Shown here: positions 1-7,812 of the stretch, one piece after another | Position numbering within the stretch: position 1 is the stretch's first letter | Layout of the letters: the number at the start of each line of letters is the position of its first letter | From: Synechococcus sp. SP2 MAG | Lineage (GTDB): Bacteria > Cyanobacteriota > Cyanobacteriia > PCC-6307 > Cyanobiaceae | Direction: 5' to 3' | Length of the DNA: 40,693 bases | NCBI GenBank assembly: GCA_030756895.1 | Contig: JAVBIX010000047.1 | Coordinates: 1 to 40,693 of the forward strand | Translations under genes and position numbers: made by a program | Notes under the pieces: generated by a model | Seen by the model: only the letters and a program-made list of their open reading frames with translations | The model's database searches: none | What the model was told of the DNA's origin: nothing

Positions 1-15
1 CTGGTAGTTTAGAAA

Positions 16-132
16 TCAAACAATTGAATCTGCATACATCCACATGGCTGTCATCACTCCCACAGCAATTGTAATCATCAGTACGCTCATGCTGATGGTA
101 TTAAAACGAATTCGCCTTTGAATTTCCGCCAT
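16..132 (-). CDS. Small single-pass membrane protein, unknown function
   Basis: The minus frame from an ATG at 132 to a TGA at 16-18 encodes 38 residues. A basic N-terminus (MAEIQRRIRF) is followed by one hydrophobic stretch (about residues 11-31) and a short polar tail, so a single inner or thylakoid membrane helix is likely with the N-terminus in the cytoplasm. I do not recognise a family. Proteins this small with this layout are common in marine Synechococcus, but with no recognised motif the call rests on the reading frame and its charge/hydrophobicity pattern. Confidence 0.45.
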   Translation of the reverse strand: MAEIQRRIRFNTISMSVLMITIAVGVMTAMWMYADSIV

Positions 133-499
133 AATTTTTATGCTTAGAGTTCCATGACAATACGACAAATAAAAGATTGCGACGAGTTCTTATTATTCCT
201 TCGTGAAAGAGTTACCTCAATGGATCCTGTTCGAACGAATATCAAGTGAGGTCAAGGGATCTCAAGGATTAGAAGCAAGGCCATATGAGACGAAAACTTG
301 AGAACAAATCAGGATCCATTGAGCAGCGCACTCGAAAGGAAACGGCTCAGTGAAGGTGGCCACCTCCAATACGCCTACATCCACGCAGCAACAGAAATAT
401 TGAATTCATCTACATATGGTCAAAGAAGTTCTGACTCATCGCATAGGCCGATGATATGGAATCAAACATCTGTAGAATTCACCAAACGAAGTCAATAAA
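133..499. other. Intergenic stretch without a convincing gene
   Basis: This AT-rich stretch lies between the small membrane protein and the secreted protein at 500. An open frame at 298-498 (TTG start, 66 codons) ends one base before the next gene. It shows no hydrophobic segment, motif or convincing start site, so I do not call it. Promoters for both flanking genes probably lie here, but no clear -10/-35 pair or operator stands out. Confidence 0.4.
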
Positions 500-919
500 A
501 TGAAGATTCTCATCCATAAAGCGCAGGCTCTCGTTATTGTGCTGACGGCAGGATTAGCGGTAATAAGCCCAGCGACTGCAGGCGATCAAAAAACCAAGGA
601 TTTAATTAATGTAGAGATATCAGAAGGGGCCAGCAAGATTTCAATCAAAAACATACGGAACTTAGGAGGAAAAGAATTTTCCTATCAAAATTCAGACAAG
701 AATATTATCCTTGTAAAATGTAATGCCGACAAGATCTTAGTAAAATATTGGTATGTCCCTAAGATTGATAGTGCTAGCCCGCAAGAGGCTACAAGCAAGA
801 TGCAATGGCATAGGGCATCTCCCAAATCCCAAGCACACCAAGAAAGCAAATTTCTATGTGACTCAAACAAAAACTCAAGGAATCAACACCTCATCAATCA
901 TCAAGCACAAGACAAATAA
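500..919 (+). CDS. Putative secreted protein, unknown function
   Basis: A 139-residue frame starts at an ATG. Residues 1-27 look like a Sec signal peptide: a lysine/histidine N-region, a hydrophobic core (ALVIVLTAGLAVIS) and a probable cleavage site at ATAG. The mature part is lysine-, serine- and asparagine-rich with two cysteines and no recognised domain. The last 45 residues are low-complexity and rich in Gln, His, Lys and Asn. The product probably acts in the periplasm or outside the cell. Neighbours give no functional hint. Confidence 0.5.
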   Translation: MKILIHKAQALVIVLTAGLAVISPATAGDQKTKDLINVEISEGASKISIKNIRNLGGKEFSYQNSDKNIILVKCNADKILVKYWYVPKIDSASPQEATSKMQWHRASPKSQAHQESKFLCDSNKNSRNQHLINHQAQDK

Positions 920-1466
920 GAAAATCAACCAAACCAGATACTAAAAAATAGTCCCAGACCTGGCAGGAAAGCCCAGTTCCATGGAAACACAAATACCTTT
1001 CCTTTATGCGAATACATTCATTAAATTTCAACAATTTGCACCATAATACCCAGGCGAAAAGATCAAATCAACTTCTAACGAGCTTAATTCATTCTAATGA
1101 CATAAGATCTCCTACTGACTATGGCACTTAAAGAATAAAGAGAGGAAGCCAGCTAAAACCTAAAAAATAAACATGCAAACTTTTAAATACCTATACAGAA
1201 CAAAACAAGCTGTTATCAAGGTTTATTTTGCCAATGAGAACCCCCGACTCGTAAAAACAAATCAATAAAGCAATGATAGTTAAACTATTAATAGAAGAAC
1301 CAAAGGCGTGCATACCATTTTTACGGGTGGTCACTCAGTAAACAATGGCCGACACACGACCCTCGTTGAAATCGGCCAGGTAAACCTTCAGATCATCCTG
1401 ATTCAATATGCTTTATCGACCACATTGGCCCACCCATGGGCCAAGCAGCGCGATAGCAAAAAACAC
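920..1466. other. AT-rich intergenic region
   Basis: About 550 bases between two small-gene candidates. Short frames exist, but none has a plausible start, a membrane helix or a recognisable motif. A frame at 1308-1502 on the plus strand runs antisense to the better-looking minus gene at 1467-1592. I see no tRNA, no repeat and no convincing terminator. Confidence 0.4.
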
Positions 1467-1592
1467 CTACTCTCCATGAGCGAAATCTGCAGCAATGGCT
1501 AATAAAGGCAGCATTAGGCCAATGAGGGCAACCAAAGCGACTGAAATGATGTGATGCTTGACGATGTGAATAGACACACCAGTTTTGATCAA
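1467..1592 (-). CDS. Possible small secreted or membrane peptide
   Basis: A minus frame with a TTG start at 1592 and a TAG at 1467-1469 encodes 41 residues. A basic/histidine N-region is followed by a strong hydrophobic core (ISVALVALIGLMLPLLAIAA) and the short tail DFAHGE. This fits a signal peptide with almost no mature protein, or a single membrane helix. Sequence beyond the stop could encode another hydrophobic stretch in a shifted frame, so the gene may be a shortened remnant. No family recognised. Confidence 0.35.
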   Translation of the reverse strand: MIKTGVSIHIVKHHIISVALVALIGLMLPLLAIAADFAHGE

Positions 1593-1695
1593 TGACACCT
1601 TTCCGTGATCTCGTCAAAACCGGGCTTCATTTTTGTTTTGTAAACACAGACCAAAAATCGAACAGAATGGCCACATACCATTGATCCACTACGCC

Positions 1696-2181
1696 ATGTT
1701 TCGAACTGTGCGCTCCGCACTTTTCGCCTTTGCACTGGTGGCCTGCTTCGTCATGAGCCCTTCAACAGCTATCGCTTGTGTTGAAGGATTGGCCTGGGGA
1801 ATGCCCCAATCAGAGATCAACGCCCATCTCAATGGTGCAATCAAACAGGAAGACCTGAACCATCAACGCTTGATTGCTCGTAACATCCATCTCGATCAAT
1901 TACCTGTCTCTCAGCTCACGTTGGACATGAACGAGCAGGGAGGGCTTGAATCACTGGCCTACGAATTCAGCATGGATGACATGACCGAAGTTCTTGCTGG
2001 TTTAAGTGCTCGGCACGGCAAGCCAATCAGCACATCGATCAAGGAAGATCACTACGAGGATCAGCTCTGGGTTTGGAACACAGGTGAGGATCTGATCACA
2101 GCAGTAAAACGAACGAACGGAAGCGTACAGAAATTTCTGATTGCCTACCGACCAAGCCGACTAAACCCCGAAACGCTTTAA
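1696..2181 (+). CDS. Secreted conserved hypothetical protein
   Basis: I place the start at the ATG at 1696 rather than 63 bases upstream. From there the protein begins MFRTVRSALFAFALVACFVM, a classic signal peptide with a likely cut after STAIA. The mature part of about 135 residues starts CVEGLAWGMPQSEI and is mixed alpha/beta in composition. The opening GLAWGMP with a preceding Cys resembles small periplasmic proteins that compare a substrate allele with its prediction, but I cannot name a family. It is probably periplasmic and monocistronic. Confidence 0.6.
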   Translation: MFRTVRSALFAFALVACFVMSPSTAIACVEGLAWGMPQSEINAHLNGAIKQEDLNHQRLIARNIHLDQLPVSQLTLDMNEQGGLESLAYEFSMDDMTEVLAGLSARHGKPISTSIKEDHYEDQLWVWNTGEDLITAVKRTNGSVQKFLIAYRPSRLNPETL

Positions 2182-2312
2182 TCCCAGTTAGTTTTTAAGC
2201 TTTAAAGATCGAAGTCAATATCCTGTTTCATCGTTAGAAGCCTTGATAATAAGTAGCAACGTGCAAAGCCTTAATCAGACTTACCGGTTAAGGCTTTCAT
2301 CTCTCGAAAAGA

Positions 2313-2543
2313 TTGCTATCACTAAAAGAAGATGCAATCACATCAGCTGATGAGCGATTTTTTTACTTTCTAGAAAGCTGGAGATGGCCGATAGCAATCG
2401 CTCTTTCCATATTCTTTTTGAGTCGTGCCCTCATCGTGATTGCAAGAATTGGGATCCGAGTTGAAATCTTCACGCGACTACCCATTTTGATAGGAACTGG
2501 AAGCAAACCGATCCAAGCGGAAGTGGGAAAAGTTCGGATCTAA
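2313..2543 (+). CDS. Small membrane protein, unknown
   Basis: A TTG-started frame of 76 residues. One hydrophobic segment (about residues 26-46, WPIAIALSIFFLSRALIVIA) is followed by a basic, moderately hydrophobic tail. There is no in-frame ATG near the 5' end, so the start is weak. It converges with the minus-strand 2TM gene that ends at 2571, leaving a 27-base gap. No family recognised. Confidence 0.4.
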   Translation: MLSLKEDAITSADERFFYFLESWRWPIAIALSIFFLSRALIVIARIGIRVEIFTRLPILIGTGSKPIQAEVGKVRI

Positions 2544-2570
2544 CAGAGACGCACTTAAGCCCCCTTCATT

Positions 2571-2834
2571 TCAGCTCATCTCGATCTCTCGATTGATTTC
2601 CTCTTCACTAAACGAGTGCCGATGAGGATGAGTGATTTTCCATCCTTGGATCAAGAGAGCAAACCCCCAACCCATGAGTGGGTAGATCGGCCAGAAAAAG
2701 CCAAATCCAGAAAAAGCCCACACCACAATCAAAAGACCATTCACCCAGAGGTAATTGATCACTTGATGGCGATAGGCCCTCTTACGGCTGAGACGGCTGA
2801 TGGCATGACGCCTTGATTCTTCGTCGATCGTCAT
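2571..2834 (-). CDS. 2TM-domain small membrane protein
   Basis: This 87-residue protein has a charged N-terminus (MTIDEESRRHAISRLSRKRA) and two closely spaced hydrophobic segments (about residues 27-47 and 50-68). The segments meet at the aromatic turn FGFFWPIYPLMGWG, and a charged His/Glu tail follows. This matches the layout of the 2TM domain family often seen at the ends of histidine kinases or alone. It is the last minus-strand gene after the zinc block. A long perfect inverted repeat ends on the base just before its ATG and may hide the ribosome site. Confidence 0.7.
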   Translation of the reverse strand: MTIDEESRRHAISRLSRKRAYRHQVINYLWVNGLLIVVWAFSGFGFFWPIYPLMGWGFALLIQGWKITHPHRHSFSEEEINREIEMS

Positions 2835-2871
2835 CTGGCTATAGAGAATCCTTAGTGTTTTCTATAGCCAG
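2835..2871 (-). promoter_or_regulatory. Stem-loop abutting the start codon of the 2TM gene
   Basis: CTGGCTATAGA at 2835-2845 is perfectly complementary to TCTATAGCCAG at 2861-2871. Three further pairs (one G-U) can extend the stem to 14 bp with a loop of about nine bases. On the minus strand the structure sits between the stop of the His-rich gene (2880) and the ATG at 2834, which begins on the next base. There is no U-tract, so it is not an ordinary terminator. It may sequester the translation start or protect an mRNA end. Confidence 0.6.
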
Positions 2872-2879
2872 AAATCCAC

Positions 2880-3938
2880 TTAAAAGCTAAAAGTCACACC
2901 CGTTCCAACATGATGACTCCATCCCTTACCCCAACCTGTTCCACCCGCGGTGCTGTAGATGGGCTTCCAGTGGCCAAACAACGCCACATTTTCTGAAAGT
3001 GGATATTCCATCCCTAACTCACCACCCCAATCTGTCCTTTGAGAGAGTCCAGAATATGAACCAGGCGAATAGAACCGAGGTCCAGCTGTAAGAGTCACGT
3101 TGAGCTGGTCGACAAAAAAGCCGAATCCAAGCCAAGTATCAGTGTAATTACCCAAGTAGGTGCCCTGAGTATCCCAACCCGTTCGATTTTCAACAGAGAC
3201 AAAAATACCGTCAACAACGGACTCAAGTCCATCACCCAAAGCGAAGTTCACATCACCATCACCAAAGGCGTAGACAACGGTAGCTCCAACTTCATTTTTC
3301 ATGCCCACGTTTTCTTCAGCACTACCAATCTCGAAGTAAGGCATCCACTTCGCTGATATGGACAATCGATCATTGGGCTGATAACGAGCTTGTATAAATC
3401 CCTTTATATCTGTTTGCTTCCACTTAGTTCCGCCTGAATGGTCATGGCCTGCATGGTCGTCATGATCATCGTGATCTTCCCCGGCATGGTCGTCATGATC
3501 TTCTCCGGCGTGGTCGTCGTGATCTTCTCCGGCATGCTCATCGTGATCTTCTCCGGCGTGATCATCATGACCCCCCTCTGAGTGGTCATCAACATGAATG
3601 GCTCCATAGAAATGTTCAGACTCTCCCCAAACAAATGCAGGACCAAAGGAAGCCTCGATCGCAAAGCTCCCTTCATTCTTTAGCCCCCACTCCATAACCA
3701 TTCCGAACATGCCGTCAATGGCGTAATGCTGAGGACGATCTTCCAGATTATTCTCAAAACCGCCGTGGCCCTCAAGAGTAATTACTGGGCTGAGTTTAAA
3801 TTCTCCTGGTTGAAGCTGCTCCCCACCTCCTCCTCCGTGTGATCCATGAGCTCGGACATGTTGAAAAGCAAGATCGCCTCCAAGCAAAAGGCCTGCAACA
3901 GCACCACCTTGAAGAACTCGACGGAAAATTAAATTCAT
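2880..3938 (-). CDS. Outer-membrane-like protein with histidine-rich metal-binding repeat
   Basis: The 352-residue product has a signal peptide (about residues 1-31, ending VRAHG) followed by HGSHGGGGGE. The middle (residues 119-168) is a tandem repeat of the octapeptide HDDHAGED and variants. The rest has alternating aromatic/polar strands and ends GTGVTFSF, a terminal Phe typical of outer-membrane beta-barrels. The His/Asp/Glu segment should bind Zn or a similar metal, perhaps as a surface loop. The gene follows znuA by 40 bases on the same strand, so I infer a role in catching or passing zinc at the outer membrane. Direct homology to a named porin is not visible to me. Confidence 0.7.
   Translation of the reverse strand: MNLIFRRVLQGGAVAGLLLGGDLAFQHVRAHGSHGGGGGEQLQPGEFKLSPVITLEGHGGFENNLEDRPQHYAIDGMFGMVMEWGLKNEGSFAIEASFGPAFVWGESEHFYGAIHVDDHSEGGHDDHAGEDHDEHAGEDHDDHAGEDHDDHAGEDHDDHDDHAGHDHSGGTKWKQTDIKGFIQARYQPNDRLSISAKWMPYFEIGSAEENVGMKNEVGATVVYAFGDGDVNFALGDGLESVVDGIFVSVENRTGWDTQGTYLGNYTDTWLGFGFFVDQLNVTLTAGPRFYSPGSYSGLSQRTDWGGELGMEYPLSENVALFGHWKPIYSTAGGTGWGKGWSHHVGTGVTFSF
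3435..3569 (-). repeat. 24-bp tandem repeat encoding the His-rich octapeptide
   Basis: Several imperfect copies of a 24-bp unit lie head to tail. One plus-strand unit begins ggcatggtcgtcatgatc. Each unit encodes His-Asp-Asp-His-Ala-Gly-Glu-Asp with third-position and Asp/Glu changes. Because the unit is a multiple of three, copy-number change by slippage keeps the reading frame and would lengthen or shorten the metal-binding segment. Confidence 0.8.
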
Positions 3939-3978
3939 GACAATAAAAAATAGTTGAAAAAATAGTTAGAAAGGATTA

Positions 3979-4872
3979 CTAAATAGCGGCCCAACGCTGC
4001 TGAAGTTGAGATGCTGTTTCCTGATCGCAACGACCGCCTTGAGCATTCACAAAAATGCAAACATTGATCGTCGCTGTTTGAACCAGACTTTTCCCTGGTG
4101 CTTGACCATCACCAAAAAGCACTTGCTTCGCAATAGGAACCCCGCTACTACGACTAATCCTTCGCATCGTTTTAGAAGGAGGTAGCGACTCGGGGAAGAT
4201 GGCCTTACTTCCAGATGCTTTGATCGACTTGCTAATCGCAGACAAACTTGAGGGACGCAATGTTCCACCCGTGGTGTAGTCATCCAGAACGGGAAGTTCA
4301 CGAAAGCCATAACGCTTAGCCAGGAAATCGTAAGTGCGGTGACCAGTCACAACCACACGCTGCTTTTCCGGAACAGTTGCTATTTGCTGACCAATCCAAC
4401 CTCCAAGGGAGACAAGAACGCGATCAGCTTTTGCCCGGCGTTGATCAATTACAGAATCTCCATTGGCATCAAACAGAGACTTCAAGCTCGATGCAACGGT
4501 GTTAGCCATCGCAATCACATTGGCTGGGTCATGCCAGATGTGGGGATCTTTTACAGGGTTGTTGGGGACAGCAATATTTCCAACCTTTACAACGGTGCCA
4601 GGCGTTCTGATCTTGTTCAACGCCGGAGTGAGGTTGTACCCGTTCAAAAGCACAATTTTTGCTTTCGCAAGATTTTGGCGATCAGCTGGGCGCAATGCCA
4701 TGGAGTGCGGATCTGTGCCCGGCTTGATCAAGCAAATCACTTTTGCTTGATTTCCCACCAAAGTGCGCGTGAGATCGCAGAGAATCCCATCGGCAGCAAC
4801 CACGGTGGGAGTTGCCGTATTAGCTGCCGCAAGCAAGACGCTTGCAAGCGGTAAAGAAGCGGGCAGTGGCAC
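3979..4872 (-). CDS. znuA: Zinc ABC transporter, substrate-binding protein
   Basis: A cluster A-I periplasmic metal-binding protein of 297 residues. Ligand-type histidines are visible in GTDPHSM (first), KDPHIWHDP (second) and VVTGHRTYDFLAKRYG (third). A His rather than Glu in the third motif points to zinc over manganese. No acidic His-rich loop is present in the protein itself, but the next gene carries one. The start is a GTG with a short signal peptide (PLASVLLAAANTA); a stop codon shortly upstream excludes a longer form. It follows znuB by 48 bases, and that gap contains a Zur-like box. Confidence 0.9.
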   Translation of the reverse strand: MPLPASLPLASVLLAAANTATPTVVAADGILCDLTRTLVGNQAKVICLIKPGTDPHSMALRPADRQNLAKAKIVLLNGYNLTPALNKIRTPGTVVKVGNIAVPNNPVKDPHIWHDPANVIAMANTVASSLKSLFDANGDSVIDQRRAKADRVLVSLGGWIGQQIATVPEKQRVVVTGHRTYDFLAKRYGFRELPVLDDYTTGGTLRPSSLSAISKSIKASGSKAIFPESLPPSKTMRRISRSSGVPIAKQVLFGDGQAPGKSLVQTATINVCIFVNAQGGRCDQETASQLQQRWAAI

Positions 4873-4892
4873 TTGAGAAAGGAGAACTTTTC

Positions 4893-4915
4893 AAAACGAT
4901 AATCATTCTCAAAAG
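4893..4915 (-). promoter_or_regulatory. Zur/Fur-type operator upstream of znuA
   Basis: The minus strand reads TGAGAATGATTATCG (4897-4911), close to the palindromic TGATAATNATTATCA pattern of cyanobacterial Zur and Fur boxes, in an AT-rich setting. It lies 25-39 bases before the znuA GTG in the only sizeable gap of the znuCBA set. Zinc repression of znuA and the downstream His-rich gene is the simplest reading. Fur cannot be excluded from sequence alone. Confidence 0.7.
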
Positions 4916-4920
4916 TTTGG

Positions 4921-5703
4921 CTAGGTACTTCTTCCTGCCAATGGGCAAAGCAACACAACGCATGCCACCCCGATCAAAGGACCTGGAGGGAGATTGAGAG
5001 GCAAGGCCAAAAGGAAACCACCACCACTCAGGGCCAAACCCACAAAAGCTGCCTGAACCATTGCGGCACGAAGGCTTCTCACTCGACGTAGCCCTGGAAG
5101 AACCGGCGCGCACAGCAAGCCAATCACCAAAATCACTCCCACTGCTGCCATTGCACTGACAATCACCGCAGCCGTTACCGCAGACATGGCAAGACGTAGA
5201 CCACGCACAGGAAGTCCCGCCGAAGCGGCCCCCTCTGGATCAACGCCCAAGTAAACAAGCTGCCGGTAGCGAGTGCCAAGAAGCAAAGCCACAGCCAAGC
5301 AAGCAACCAAAACCCGACCCACATCGAGCCAACCCACCGTTAGCAAGTCACCAAACAGAAGGGCCTCAAGGTCCAGGCGCAAATTCAGCAAAGGGATCAG
5401 CAAAACTCCGAGCCCAAGAAAGCCAGCAAGCACGGTATTAATGACAGCTTCCTCATTCAGCTTTGAGTTGCGCTGCAATCGTTCCGCCAATAAGGAACCA
5501 AGAATGCCGCTGATGACACCTCCCACGGCTGGGTCAAAACCAAAGGCAACGGATACCGCCAATCCTGGAAGCACGGCGTGAGAGATGAGGTTGGCCTGAA
5601 GCACCCGGCGCTGGGTGACTAACAGAGTTCCCATGACAGGACACAAAATCCCCACCAAAAGAGCCATCAATAGAGGCAATAACCAAAAAACGATCTCATC
5701 CAC
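4921..5703 (-). CDS. znuB: Zinc ABC transporter, membrane permease
   Basis: The 260-residue protein has about eight hydrophobic segments and belongs to the ABC-3 family of metal permeases. It shows the family motif pattern around LISHAVLPGLAVSVAFG and ILVIGLLCAPVLPGL. The start is a GTG that overlaps the end of znuC by 8 bases, which indicates translational coupling. It forms the inner-membrane channel used by ZnuA and ZnuC. Confidence 0.9.
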   Translation of the reverse strand: MDEIVFWLLPLLMALLVGILCPVMGTLLVTQRRVLQANLISHAVLPGLAVSVAFGFDPAVGGVISGILGSLLAERLQRNSKLNEEAVINTVLAGFLGLGVLLIPLLNLRLDLEALLFGDLLTVGWLDVGRVLVACLAVALLLGTRYRQLVYLGVDPEGAASAGLPVRGLRLAMSAVTAAVIVSAMAAVGVILVIGLLCAPVLPGLRRVRSLRAAMVQAAFVGLALSGGGFLLALPLNLPPGPLIGVACVVLLCPLAGRST

Positions 5704-6412
5704 AGTGATGATTCCCCGGATTTACTAAACCTTTAAGAGATCGCCTCACCTCAGCAGGAGGTCCATCAGCAAGAACACTCCGATCAACCACGATCACGCG
5801 GTCATAGGAATCGAGCGCCTCACCCCAGTCATGGCTGCTCACCAGCAAGGTATGACCGGTATCGGCCAACTGACGCATCAGGAGTAACAACTGATCCCGA
5901 GAAGGAGGATCGATCGCTGCACAGGGTTCATCGAGAAGAAGCATTCGAGAGGGTTGCACGAGAGAACGAGCAAGCAAGGCTCTTTGCTGCTGACCTCCTG
6001 AAAGCTCATCAAGCCGTCTGTTTGCAAGGTCTGCCAGCCCAACGCGTTGCATTGCAGCCTCCCGATCGCAGCACCCGAAGGCTTGACCATTCATGGATCC
6101 AAGATCAACGAGATCACGAACGCTGATTGGGAACGACCAATCAATCCGACTGCGCTGAGGCATTAACACCACCCTTTCACGACAAGTTTCGATCGGATCC
6201 CCATCGCAGTAGACCGAGCCACTTGACGGACGTAACTGCCCCTTAAGCACATGCAGCAGAGTGGATTTACCAGCTCCATTTGCACCAACTAGAGCTGTCA
6301 ATGTCCCTGATTGCAGCGACAGCGAGACGTTTTCCAACACAACGCTATCCCCGTATTGAACATTCACATCCCTTGCTCTGAGAACTGGCTCTTCCAAAAA
6401 TTGAAACGTCAA
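5696..6412 (-). CDS. znuC: Zinc ABC transporter, ATP-binding protein
   Basis: The 238-residue ATPase has Walker A GANGAGKST (about residues 43-51), a Q-loop (LMPQR), signature LSGGQQQR, Walker B MLLLDEP and a switch His (SSHDW). Length and motifs fit a full ZnuC-type subunit of a metal ABC importer. It starts 11 bases after the anchored 462-residue protein and overlaps znuB, so the three are probably cotranscribed. Assignment to zinc comes from its neighbour ZnuA. Confidence 0.9.
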   Translation of the reverse strand: MTFQFLEEPVLRARDVNVQYGDSVVLENVSLSLQSGTLTALVGANGAGKSTLLHVLKGQLRPSSGSVYCDGDPIETCRERVVLMPQRSRIDWSFPISVRDLVDLGSMNGQAFGCCDREAAMQRVGLADLANRRLDELSGGQQQRALLARSLVQPSRMLLLDEPCAAIDPPSRDQLLLLMRQLADTGHTLLVSSHDWGEALDSYDRVIVVDRSVLADGPPAEVRRSLKGLVNPGNHHCG

Positions 6413-6423
6413 GTTGGCTCAAC

Positions 6424-7812
6424 CTATCGACGAACCTTAGAGAATTCATCCAATTCGCCACCTGAAGGCAACCATCGCGCCAACACAACTTGAGGCTTAA
6501 GAAGCTCAAACTCAAGGCTGCTGCCATCTATTAGGGCGGCACGACGTTTTGAACCATCCCCATCTGTCATCACCGTAAGAAGACGATTCGTAGCGGGATC
6601 CACATCAAGCACCGCTCCTGAAGCCAAATACCATCCAGGGAAATGCCTGCGTTTGAGCACTGATCCAGAACTATCTACTAGCAGTAATTCATCTCGAAGA
6701 GTCGGCGATGCATCACGCAGAACAATCCAAATATTTTCTCCCCGGTTATCGCAAGCCGTTGCCATTACCCCCTCCTCCCCTAACCAAACCTGTCGTGGGG
6801 GCTGTCCGGGAATGACTAGCTCAATGGACCGTCGATAATCAGGCCAGTTCCTTAACAACACCGCGCGACCAGAGCCAGAACAAAATGACTTGAGCTCACG
6901 GCTTCCAGGCAGGCTTTGTGGAGCATTCCCGTTTCGATCGGGGTTCATTGATAGAAGATCAAGACCGTCGTAGGAAGGAACAACCATGCCGGTTCCATCA
7001 GGTAAAAGACGAATTGCGCCGGCAACCTCGAGATTGAGATCACGTCGCTTGGCGTTAACCGAACGAATCCAGGTTCGATCACTACCAGCTTCAATACCAC
7101 CAACTTGTACGAGTAATTCCCCGCGCTGATTGCTACTTAAATGGGCAAACAAAAGTGACCCAGATGCCAATGATTGGAGGGCACCTGGGAAAGGTTCAGA
7201 TAATTCTTGAGCTTGATCACTAATTGCCCGTGGGGTGAGCTGGCGAAGCAACACCTCCAGTTTGAAAGGATCGTTATCGGTCACGAAGGCGACGCCTTCT
7301 CCATTGCCAAGCGGCTCAAGCTGAAGAATGCGCTGCTCAATAGACGACAACGGCGACCAACTGCCATCCTTACGACGCAATTTCAACTGCTCTCCCTCCT
7401 CCTCAACCACAACTGCAACGAGATAGGAGCGAGGGTCCCACCAAAGCGTGCGATTAGGCAGCACAAGCCCTCGTTGATCATCACCAGCAAGAACAAGCTT
7501 CTGGGGCGAACGAATGAGGACACCAGGATCGAGAAGCAAGCGGAACCGATCCTGTTGACCAAACCACTGATGGGGCTGATGGGGGACTAGACGACTGTTT
7601 TCAGCCACCGACTTGCGGTTCATCGTCCGACTGAAACGAACGTCAAGTGCTGCAGCGCCAGAACGAATGGATTGAATCGCAACCGATCGCAAACGCGGGG
7701 GGCGACGCAACAAAATCTGCTGCTGGACTAATGCAACCAGGCCCAAGCCCATCAAAGCGACGCTTAAAAGTCGAAGCTTTCCCATCGATGAGCCAAAACC
7801 CTTTGGACTCAT
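6424..7812 (-). CDS. Membrane-anchored beta-rich protein linked to zinc uptake
   Basis: The 462-residue product has one N-terminal membrane helix (about residues 10-31, LRLLSVALMGLGLVALVQQQ) and a large probably periplasmic part. Residues about 40-110 (VRFSRTMNRKSV and following) resemble a bacterial Ig-like Big_5 domain. The rest has repeating short-strand segments, like a beta-propeller. Its ATG overlaps the stop of the TIGR03943 gene (ATGA), and znuC follows 11 bases later. I know no characterised function. Its fixed place between a metal permease pair and znuC suggests an accessory in metal acquisition. Confidence 0.65.
   Translation of the reverse strand: MSPKGFGSSMGKLRLLSVALMGLGLVALVQQQILLRRPPRLRSVAIQSIRSGAAALDVRFSRTMNRKSVAENSRLVPHQPHQWFGQQDRFRLLLDPGVLIRSPQKLVLAGDDQRGLVLPNRTLWWDPRSYLVAVVVEEEGEQLKLRRKDGSWSPLSSIEQRILQLEPLGNGEGVAFVTDNDPFKLEVLLRQLTPRAISDQAQELSEPFPGALQSLASGSLLFAHLSSNQRGELLVQVGGIEAGSDRTWIRSVNAKRRDLNLEVAGAIRLLPDGTGMVVPSYDGLDLLSMNPDRNGNAPQSLPGSRELKSFCSGSGRAVLLRNWPDYRRSIELVIPGQPPRQVWLGEEGVMATACDNRGENIWIVLRDASPTLRDELLLVDSSGSVLKRRHFPGWYLASGAVLDVDPATNRLLTVMTDGDGSKRRAALIDGSSLEFELLKPQVVLARWLPSGGELDEFSKVRR

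Noticed and set aside
298-498. 66-codon plus frame just before the secreted protein at 500
   Set aside because: TTG start, no motif, no hydrophobic segment and unnatural composition; probably non-coding leader.
1308-1502. Plus frame of 64 codons
   Set aside because: Antisense to a minus frame with a clear hydrophobic core; His/Thr-rich sequence without family features.
3435-3569. Tandem repeat considered as a CRISPR-like array
   Set aside because: Units are contiguous 24-bp coding repeats with no spacers and encode the His-rich segment.
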